Below the pieces are notes generated by a model that did no database searches, was not told the DNA's origin, and worked only from the letters and a program-made list of their open reading frames with translations. From positions 1 to 7,758 of the forward strand of contig JAYYDT010000014.1 in the NCBI GenBank assembly GCA_036160575.1: DNA of 7,758 bases. The letters run 5' to 3'. Below, piece after piece: positions 1 to 5,165 of the stretch. Made by a program: the position numbers and the translations under genes. This stretch comes from TMED26 sp002694075 (GTDB taxonomy: Bacteria > Pseudomonadota > Alphaproteobacteria > Thalassobaculales > Thalassobaculaceae). Position 1 is the stretch's first letter. Each line of letters starts with the position of its first letter.

Positions 1-1
1 C

Positions 2-145
2 TTGCTGGCGGCCGCGCGGGCCCGCGGCCTGTCCGCCCGCGATGGATTGGGGATGAATTTAGAGCAGGCGGTGATTGCCTTTGACAAAACCAATCCGGGT
101 TTGCTGCAACGGTCCCGCCTGCGCCAGGTAATGGCCGATGCCTGA
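2..145 (+). CDS. 3' end of an oxidoreductase-like gene (possible shikimate dehydrogenase fold), 5' partial
   Basis: An open frame runs from the window edge to a TGA at 143-145 and encodes the last 47 residues of a protein. The tail begins LLAAARARGLSARDGLGMN, followed by an EQAVIAF segment. This resembles the C-terminal end of shikimate/quinate dehydrogenases, where a 'PLL..A...G....DGL.ML..QA...F' pattern follows the NADP-binding domain. The match is from memory and covers only this tail, so the assignment is tentative; the usual 'GML' is 'GMN' here. The stop overlaps the next start by 8 bases (138-145), so it belongs to the same operon as the SAF-domain gene. If the assignment is right, the enzyme is a cytoplasmic NAD(P)-dependent dehydrogenase, and in this setting it may act on a sugar-acid precursor rather than on aromatic biosynthesis. 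The alternative is an unrelated protein with a similar helical tail. Confidence 0.45.
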   Translation: MLAAARARGLSARDGLGMNLEQAVIAFDKTNPGLLQRSRLRQVMADA

Positions 146-662
146 CCCAAATGTTTCACCGGCCGCGGCGCCGGTGCGCCGCAAAATTCTGGTGCGGGCC
201 GGTGGGTTGCCGGTGGGTTTCATCGACCCCCGCTTTGACGCTGTGCTGGATGAGGAATTGGCGGCTGTGGTGGCGGATTATGACATGGTGATTCCCGCCG
301 ACCATCTGCGCGACCCACCTCTTGGCGGCGGGTCTCTGCGTCTGGCTTTTTTGTGCCATGAGATTGACTCCTACCTGCGGGTGGCGGCCCTGGACCCGCC
401 AGGCGACGTGCTCCTGTGCCCTTCGCCGGTGGCGGCGCTGGACATGTTGCGGCGAGGACGTCTGACCCTGGTCGCGGCGCGGGCTCTGCCGGCCGGCCAT
501 ATCCTTGACGCGGCCGATTTGGATGAAGAGGTTGGCGGTCCAGGTGTCGGCGGTGATTTGCGACCGGCGCTAATCGGGCGGCGGCTGCTATACCCCTTGA
601 CCGCGGGGCAGGCCATTGATTTCGGCTATATTTCCGAGGATTTTGAGGAGCCGGCGCCATGA
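138..662 (+). CDS. SAF-domain protein (sialic-acid-synthase C-terminal type) with unrecognised N-terminal half
   Basis: This 174-aa protein has two parts. Residues about 108-165 resemble the SAF (antifreeze-like) domain that ends NeuB/PseI-type nonulosonate synthases: LVAARALPAGHILDAADL, then a G-PGVG stretch, then ALIGRRLLYPLTAGQAI, corresponding to the family's 'RPG.G......liG......i..g..i'. In the synthases this domain caps the active site of the partner subunit. Residues about 14-105 (starting RRKILVRAGGLPVGFIDP) match no family I recognise, and I see no TIM-barrel catalytic domain. The protein has no signal peptide or membrane segment, so it is probably cytoplasmic. The ATG at 138 overlaps the upstream stop by 8 bases and has only a weak ribosome site, consistent with translational coupling. 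The stop overlaps the next start (ATGA at 659-662). The nearby CMP-sugar transferase supports a role linked to a nonulosonate-like sugar, but the activity is unknown. Confidence 0.75.
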   Translation: MPDPNVSPAAAPVRRKILVRAGGLPVGFIDPRFDAVLDEELAAVVADYDMVIPADHLRDPPLGGGSLRLAFLCHEIDSYLRVAALDPPGDVLLCPSPVAALDMLRRGRLTLVAARALPAGHILDAADLDEEVGGPGVGGDLRPALIGRRLLYPLTAGQAIDFGYISEDFEEPAP

Positions 663-1345
663 TCAGCGTGGTGTTGCGCGCGAAAAACGAGGCCCATTGG
701 CTGGGCCGGTGTCTCACCGCGCTGACACGGCAAAGCGTGCCCGACTTGGATGTGATTTTGGTCGATAACGACTCAACCGATAACGGTGTCGCCATCGCCG
801 AGCGTTTTGGCTGCCAAATTCGCCATATCGACCGCCACGAGTTTTCTTATGGCCGGGCCCTCAACCGAGGCATCGCGGCGGCCCGCCATGAGGCGGTGGC
901 GTTGGTGTCTTCTCATTGCGTGCCGGTCGACGATTTATGGGCGGCTTATCTGCTGGCCCATCTCGGGCCGGAAGGCGATGGTCGGGTGTGCGGCGTCTAT
1001 GGTCGCCAGGAACCACTGCCGGAGACCAGCGCCGTTGATCGGCGGGATTTGTGGACCACCTTCCGCGACGAGCGAGTGCGGCAGCGTCAAGATTACTTTT
1101 TCCACAATGCCAACTCGGGCATTCGCAAGTCGATTTGGCATGACCAACCGTTCGATGAGGAAATTCGCGGGGTCGAGGACCGCGAATGGGGCAAGCGAAT
1201 GATCGCCCGCGGTTATGAAATTGTTTATGAGCCGATGATGCGGGTTTACCACTACCACGGTATTCACCAAGGCCGCGACGAGGGGCGCGCCAAACGTGTG
1301 GCCGAGGTGATTGATGTCATCCGCACGGGCAAGGCGACGTCATGA
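659..1345 (+). CDS. Family 2 glycosyltransferase (GT-A fold)
   Basis: This 228-aa protein is a full-length, single-domain GT2 enzyme, expected to transfer a sugar from a nucleotide donor to a growing glycan at the cytoplasmic face. The N-terminus MISVVLRAKNEAHWLGRCL is the usual GT2 opening, followed by the nucleotide-contacting VDNDSTD (residues 35-41) and FSYGRALNRGIAAA (62-75), which recalls rhamnosyltransferase-like members. The metal-binding position reads SSHCVPVDD (84-92) instead of a classical DxD. The acceptor-side block is NANSGIRKSIW (150-160), followed by VEDREW (172-177) with the likely catalytic acidic pair and a YHYHG tail (197-201). There is no membrane segment. GAGGAG at 645-650 is a good ribosome site 8 bases before the start. 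The gene overlaps both neighbours by ATGA, between the SAF-domain gene and the cytidylyltransferase-like genes, so it may use the sugar they activate. Donor and acceptor cannot be read from the sequence. Confidence 0.9.
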   Translation: MISVVLRAKNEAHWLGRCLTALTRQSVPDLDVILVDNDSTDNGVAIAERFGCQIRHIDRHEFSYGRALNRGIAAARHEAVALVSSHCVPVDDLWAAYLLAHLGPEGDGRVCGVYGRQEPLPETSAVDRRDLWTTFRDERVRQRQDYFFHNANSGIRKSIWHDQPFDEEIRGVEDREWGKRMIARGYEIVYEPMMRVYHYHGIHQGRDEGRAKRVAEVIDVIRTGKATS

Positions 1346-2007
1346 GCGCGGTGGTTGTCGTCATTCCGGTTCTCGCCCGCGCCGGCGGTATGGCCGAGAT
1401 GCTGCGGCCGTTGGCTGGGCCGTCCAGCTTCCAACGGACCGTTCAATCGGCCCTGACCGATCTGCCGGCGACTCCGATTGTCGTGACCACCGACGATCCC
1501 GAGGCGGCGGCGGCCGCCGCCGCGATTGGCGCGCCGCAGGTCACCGTGCATCAACGCACCGTCGATGATTACGCGCTCGCGGTATCGGCGGTGGCCGCGA
1601 CCTATGGCGCCGATATCGTTGCCGTGTTGGAGCCGACCCACCCCTTTCGGCCCCGCGGATTGATCGCGCGTACGGTGGAGAACTTGCGTGCCCGCGATCA
1701 CCTCGACAGCGTGGTCTGCGTGCGCCGCTTCAGCGCCAATTTGTGGCGCGCGCGCGCCGATGGGGCGATTGACGCTTTGGCCGCCGGCGGGGCTACCAGC
1801 GAAACCTATTATCAGGAAATGGTGGGCTTGGCCTTGGCCACTCGGCCGGCGGTTTTAGCCGCCGGCCGCCGGCTGGGAGATGCCGTGGGTTTTGAATTGG
1901 TCGACCAGCTTTGGGGCTTGGTCGATATTCGCGACGCCGGCACTTCGGCGGTGGCCGCCGCGCTGGCCGACCATGTCGCGCAATTTGAGGAGGCTGTCGA
2001 TGAGTGA
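1342..2007 (+). CDS. Degenerate acylneuraminate cytidylyltransferase paralogue
   Basis: This 221-aa protein aligns end to end, by eye, with the canonical cytidylyltransferase immediately downstream. Shared blocks are VVTTDD plus an alanine run (residues 47-61), EPTHPFRP (97-104, against QPTDIFRK), LDSVVCVRRFSANLW (121-135, against LDSVFVANKTHKNFW) and YYQEMVGLALATRPAVLAAG (156-175, against the FREDTGLASALRADLIRAG segment). The signature nucleotide-binding loop is gone: where the neighbour has IPARGGSKGLPGKN, this protein has IPVLARAGGMAEML, without the Ser-Lys and Lys-Asn pairs. The C-terminal IDI..AFDF metal motif is replaced by VDIRDAGTS. It is therefore probably not an active CMP transferase by itself. 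It could be a regulatory or structural partner of the neighbour, or an enzyme with a changed reaction. The frame is intact and overlaps both neighbours (4 and 8 bases), so it does not look like a decaying pseudogene. Confidence 0.75.
   Translation: MSAVVVVIPVLARAGGMAEMLRPLAGPSSFQRTVQSALTDLPATPIVVTTDDPEAAAAAAAIGAPQVTVHQRTVDDYALAVSAVAATYGADIVAVLEPTHPFRPRGLIARTVENLRARDHLDSVVCVRRFSANLWRARADGAIDALAAGGATSETYYQEMVGLALATRPAVLAAGRRLGDAVGFELVDQLWGLVDIRDAGTSAVAAALADHVAQFEEAVDE
1504..1523. repeat. 20-bp perfect GC-only palindrome inside the alanine run
   Basis: Three GCG codons followed by three GCC codons and GC make a 20-base perfect inverted repeat with no spacer, centred on GGCC. It lies in frame in the degenerate cytidylyltransferase and encodes most of a seven-alanine run (residues 55-61). 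It is probably a by-product of alanine codons in GC-rich DNA, but such a sequence is prone to slippage and to strong secondary structure. Confidence 0.85.
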
Positions 2008-2713
2008 CCAAGACCGCGTCATTGCGATCATTCCCGCGCGGGGGGGCTCCAAGGGTTTGCCGGGTAAGAACATACGCCCCATCGGCGGTAAGCCATTGAT
2101 CGCCCATTCGGTTGACCATGCCCTGCGATCGGGGGTTTGTGACCGGGTTTTGGTGACCACCGATGACTCAGCGATACAGGCCGCCGCCGCCGCCGCCGGG
2201 GCGTGGACGCCGTTCATGCGGGCGGGCGCTCTTGCCGAGGATTTAACCCCGACCGAGCCGGTTTTGAAGGACGCGTTGGAACGGGCCGAGGCCCTTGATG
2301 GCCCGTTTGGGATTGTCGTCTTCCTCCAGCCGACCGATATCTTCCGTAAGCCGGCCTGGATCGCCGAGGCGGTCACGCGGCTGCGCGCCAATCCAGAGTT
2401 GGATAGTGTGTTCGTCGCCAATAAAACCCATAAAAATTTTTGGGTACAAGACGATGATGGCACCTGGACGCGGGTTTACGACTGGATGGCTGTCTATGGG
2501 CCGCGGCAAACGCGCAAACCCTTGTTCCGCGAGGATACCGGGTTGGCCAGCGCGCTGCGCGCCGACCTCATTCGCGCCGGCCGTCGAACCGGCGACCGCG
2601 CCGATATCATCGAGATTGATTCCACCGCGTCCGGCATCGACATCCACGACGCCTTTGATTTCCACTTGGCCGAAACGGCGTTGGCGTGGTTCGAAGCCGA
2701 AGGCGAGACCTAA
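2000..2713 (+). CDS. Acylneuraminate (CMP-sugar) cytidylyltransferase family protein
   Basis: This 237-aa protein is a full-length member of the NeuA/PseF-like family, which transfers CMP from CTP to a nonulosonate or related sugar acid in the cytoplasm. It carries the family's loop IPARGGSKGLPGKN (residues 11-24), VTTDD (52-56), a variant LQPTDIFR (109-116; usually LQPTSPLR), THKNFW (143-148), FREDTGLASALRADLIRAG (176-194) and the metal-binding IDIHDAFDF (213-221). The start at 2000 is chosen because the loop falls at the usual N-terminal position, GAGGAGG at 1987-1993 is a strong ribosome site, and the start overlaps the previous stop by 8 bases. An upstream in-frame ATG at 1880 would only add unrelated residues from inside the preceding gene. 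This is the last gene of the plus-strand unit and the best pointer to its product, an acidic CMP-activated sugar. The exact sugar (neuraminate, legionaminate, pseudaminate or KDO-like) cannot be told from the motifs. Confidence 0.9.
   Translation: MSDQDRVIAIIPARGGSKGLPGKNIRPIGGKPLIAHSVDHALRSGVCDRVLVTTDDSAIQAAAAAAGAWTPFMRAGALAEDLTPTEPVLKDALERAEALDGPFGIVVFLQPTDIFRKPAWIAEAVTRLRANPELDSVFVANKTHKNFWVQDDDGTWTRVYDWMAVYGPRQTRKPLFREDTGLASALRADLIRAGRRTGDRADIIEIDSTASGIDIHDAFDFHLAETALAWFEAEGET
2180..2197 (+). repeat. (GCC)6 trinucleotide tract encoding six alanines
   Basis: Six in-frame GCC codons encode Ala61-Ala66 of the canonical cytidylyltransferase. The tract sits at the same place, just after the VTTDD motif, as the alanine run of the upstream paralogue. 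It is a possible site of in-frame length variation. Confidence 0.8.
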
Positions 2714-2808
2714 GCCGCCGGCGGCGGCCCGTGGCGGCGGCAGGCACGCCAAGGCCAAGCGTTTTTAGTGTCGGAGAAGCCGTGGGATAACCACGTCAGA
2801 GGTCCCCG
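2714..2808. other. Convergent intergenic region
   Basis: These 95 bases separate the stop codons of the two opposed transcription units. They begin with a very GC-rich GCC/GGC segment (2714-2741) that can form a 7-bp stem (2714-2720 with 2735-2741), followed by a T-run at 2762-2766 about 20 bases later. No coding frame with family resemblance was seen. The region probably serves to end transcription from both sides, but no classic hairpin directly followed by a T-run is present. Confidence 0.6.
2781..2795. terminator. Small perfect hairpin, possible weak or factor-assisted terminator
   Basis: CGTGG and CCACG form a perfect 5-bp stem around the 5-base loop GATAA, midway between the converging genes. 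On neither strand is it directly followed by a T-run, so intrinsic termination is doubtful. The position between two convergent stop codons is the main support. Confidence 0.25.
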
Positions 2809-4149
2809 TCATGGACAGGGTGTGTCGGCGAATTCGCCATAGGCCAGCGGATAGCGGAAGGCCATCTCCATCAGGGCGTTGATCCCGGGCGTGTAGCCGT
2901 TGACATATTGCCAAACGATTTTGCCGGCTGGCGTCACTTCAATGGCGCGGCCTGCCTGAGGCTCGGAAATCAGCAGATTGCCATTCGGCTGGCGCTGCTG
3001 CTGGCCCATCACATTGGTGTAAAAGGGCGCCTTTTCGGTGCCTTCGAACAGCACCTCGACCTGGCCGTCGGCGGGGTCGATGGCGAGGATACGGCTGCCG
3101 CCAAACACCCTGCCATTGGCGTCGTCCTTGCGGTTGTCAAACACCATGATGCGGCCGTCGGTCATGAAATCGGGATCGTGTTGGCGCAACCAGGCGCCAT
3201 TTTCGGCCCATTTGATACGATGGCTTCGGCGGTCGATGACGGCGACCAGATTGGTGTTGCGTAGCGAGACCAACAGATCGCCGGCGTTGAACATCGGAAA
3301 GGCGTCGGCCAGCGCCGCCGGCAGCGGTTCGACATCGTTGAGATGGGTCACATCCAGTTTGATTTTGCGCCGCCGCACCGTCACCGCGCTTTCGCCGGTG
3401 GCGAAAAGACGGCCCAGGTGACGGTCATCGTAAAGCGCCTGGAGGATCGAAATTTCCTCGATCACCTCGCCGTTGGGGCGTAGATGCAGGACCGTGTCCT
3501 CCCAAAACGGCGGCTCGATGCGCGGCAGGCGCGTTTGCGGGCTGGCGTGATATCGCCGCGCCGGAACCCATAGGGTGCCGTCCTCATCCTCGACCACGGC
3601 ATGGTGGGTCATGCGCCGCAGTTTCCAGACCACCTCGCCGCATTTGTCCAAGCGTACCAGGCCGAGACCTTCGAAATTGAAAATCACATCGCCGTTTTTG
3701 AGCAGGGCGGCACCATGGATATGGGTCAACCAATCGCCGAAGGGCACCGGTTTGCCGGCGATATGTTGAGGATTGGGCCAAATCGCGCCATAGCTGACCG
3801 GCCAATGCCAGCGTAGCCGGCCATCATTGTCGACCAACCACAAGCTCACCTGATCTTTGTAAAGACCGGTGATGAAGGTCACGCCGGGTTGGCTTTCGGT
3901 CGGCTCGAACACTGTCACGCCGCTGCCGCCGTGGCGGGCCGGCTGAAAAAACTTGGTCGGTTTGCGCCCAAAATAGGTCGGCCAATGATGGCGCATGTCC
4001 TGGACCATGGCCCATCCCGCGCGCACCTCCCAATAGGGGAAAACGCGCTGGCTAACGATGGTCGCGCCGAGCGCGGCGCCGGCCAGCGCGACGACCAGAA
4101 CAAGCGCCAGCCAGAGTCCCCATGGCCGTTGTTTCGGGGGCGCGCTCAT
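2809..4149 (-). CDS. Membrane-anchored arylsulfotransferase (ASST)-like beta-propeller protein
   Basis: This 446-aa protein has a short basic N-terminus and one hydrophobic segment (about residues 11-33), so it is probably anchored in the inner membrane with its body in the periplasm. The rest has the repeated pattern of a beta-propeller and matches the ASST family: THH (181-183) before a D-E-D-G-TLWVPA strand, THLNDVEPL (268-276), SLRNTNLVAVID (295-306) and QHDPDF..DGRIMVFDN (323-339). In studied bacterial ASSTs, PAPS-independent enzymes that move sulfate between phenolic esters, a histidine carries the sulfate. By motif position His324, with His183, His269 and Arg297, are the candidates here; this mapping is from memory. 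Many relatives are uncharacterised, so sulfate transfer is inferred. The start overlaps the upstream sulfotransferase stop by ATGA (4146-4149), and no ribosome site is visible, suggesting coupling. It is the last gene of the minus-strand unit. Sulfation of an exported glycan is a plausible role. Confidence 0.8.
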   Translation of the reverse strand: MSAPPKQRPWGLWLALVLVVALAGAALGATIVSQRVFPYWEVRAGWAMVQDMRHHWPTYFGRKPTKFFQPARHGGSGVTVFEPTESQPGVTFITGLYKDQVSLWLVDNDGRLRWHWPVSYGAIWPNPQHIAGKPVPFGDWLTHIHGAALLKNGDVIFNFEGLGLVRLDKCGEVVWKLRRMTHHAVVEDEDGTLWVPARRYHASPQTRLPRIEPPFWEDTVLHLRPNGEVIEEISILQALYDDRHLGRLFATGESAVTVRRRKIKLDVTHLNDVEPLPAALADAFPMFNAGDLLVSLRNTNLVAVIDRRSHRIKWAENGAWLRQHDPDFMTDGRIMVFDNRKDDANGRVFGGSRILAIDPADGQVEVLFEGTEKAPFYTNVMGQQQRQPNGNLLISEPQAGRAIEVTPAGKIVWQYVNGYTPGINALMEMAFRYPLAYGEFADTPCP

Positions 4150-5165
4150 GGGTTTTTCGCGACGTCGGAGGTCGCGCGTCGCAGGTGCGCCTCGGTGCTT
4201 TCCAACGCTTGGCGCAAGCGCGTCACTTCCGCGTGGACAGCCTGCGTGTGGGCGGGTTGATCGGACAGCAACTGCCGTAAGACGGCCAATTCATGATCCT
4301 GTTCGCGTAGCCAGGGTTCGATCATGGCCATCGCCAATTCGATGCGGTCGGCGGCGACGTCAAGGGCGGCGGTGTCGGGAAATCCATCGCCCCGACCGGC
4401 GCTTTGCTCGAAATGGCCGAACAGGTGTTGGTGAAAATCGGCGCCGGCCACCACCGCCGGGTCCAACGCGCTTTGTCCGTGGTGGCGCAAATCGTCGCGC
4501 AGGAACGCGTCGACTTGGGGCGCGATCGTGTCGGCCGCCACCGGCCAGGTGATGCCGGTGCCGCGGCCCAGGTCGTCGACGGCTTGGCGCCAGTCGCCAA
4601 GCAACCGATCATAGGTGGTGGCCGCCCGCGGTAGCCCGCGGCTTTCCCGTTCACTGTCCAGGAGGTAGCGCATCCATAGCAAGGCGCCATGGGCCAAGGT
4701 CAAGCCGTCACGCCGGCGCAGGGACTCGCTGACCTCGGCCGGGTGGCGGACGATCAGGGCGACGCGTAGGTCGTGGCCGGTCTCGGCAGCCACCTCGCGC
4801 CACAGCGGCAATAGGCGGCTGACGCGCGGGTCTTTGATGGCGACCAACGGCGCGTCGCCGAAATCCTCGGCCACCATCGCCGCCATGCGCTGGGCGTAGG
4901 CGCGCATGTCGGGGCGCTCGGTCCAGCCGGCCGGCATCGGTCGAAAATCCGCCCACCATTTGTTCAACACGCAGAGGATTTCCTCATGCAACAAATTAAG
5001 CGCGCGATGCTCCCAAAACCCGGTTTCGTTGTCGTCGGCCCGGGCCGGCAAAAGCTCCGGTCCAAGATCGCAGCCCAACAGATTAACCAGGCGCGTCAGC
5101 GCCGAGGTGCCGCTGCGGTGCATGCCGACAATTAAAAGCAGGGTTTTGGCGGGCGCTTGGCTCAT
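4146..5165 (-). CDS. Sulfotransferase family protein (PAPS type) with C-terminal coiled coil
   Basis: This 339-aa protein has the P-loop-like 5'-phosphosulfate-binding motif VGMHRSGTSAL (residues 13-23), KDPR (111-114) and the 3'-phosphate-binding block IVRHPAEVSESLRRRDG (138-154), with the Arg140-x7-Ser148 spacing typical of PAPS-dependent sulfotransferases. NETGFWEH (46-53) is also common in bacterial glycan-linked members. Residues about 285-335 are charged and leucine-rich with heptad character, probably a coiled coil for oligomerisation or for docking with other glycan enzymes. No signal or membrane segment is seen, so it is cytoplasmic. The likely reaction is sulfate transfer from PAPS to a sugar hydroxyl, but some family members are annotated by fold only. 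The start at 5165 (MSQAP) is preferred because it gives the same ATGA overlap with the upstream gene as the other junctions. The ATG at 5186 would add seven residues (MEKNKFT) and has no better ribosome site. Confidence 0.82.
   Translation of the reverse strand: MSQAPAKTLLLIVGMHRSGTSALTRLVNLLGCDLGPELLPARADDNETGFWEHRALNLLHEEILCVLNKWWADFRPMPAGWTERPDMRAYAQRMAAMVAEDFGDAPLVAIKDPRVSRLLPLWREVAAETGHDLRVALIVRHPAEVSESLRRRDGLTLAHGALLWMRYLLDSERESRGLPRAATTYDRLLGDWRQAVDDLGRGTGITWPVAADTIAPQVDAFLRDDLRHHGQSALDPAVVAGADFHQHLFGHFEQSAGRGDGFPDTAALDVAADRIELAMAMIEPWLREQDHELAVLRQLLSDQPAHTQAVHAEVTRLRQALESTEAHLRRATSDVAKNP

Noticed and set aside
220..795. Minus-strand open frame of 191 codons opposite the SAF-domain and GT2 genes
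   Set aside because: It has no family resemblance, is rich in Arg/Pro/Ala as expected for a shadow frame in GC-rich DNA, and covers two well-supported genes.
1880..1999. Longer N-terminus (40 extra residues) for the canonical cytidylyltransferase from an ATG at 1880
   Set aside because: The extension lies inside the preceding gene, matches nothing in the family, and the ATG at 2000 has a strong ribosome site and places the IPARGGSK loop at the normal position.
2746..2766. ACGC/GCGT stem followed by a T-run as an intrinsic terminator for the plus-strand unit
   Set aside because: The stem is only 4 bp with a 9-base loop, too weak to call although the T-run is correctly placed.
4058..4552. Plus-strand open frame of 164 codons opposite the sulfotransferase and ASST-like genes
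   Set aside because: Arg/Pro-rich composition and no recognisable motif; it is a shadow of the motif-bearing minus-strand genes.
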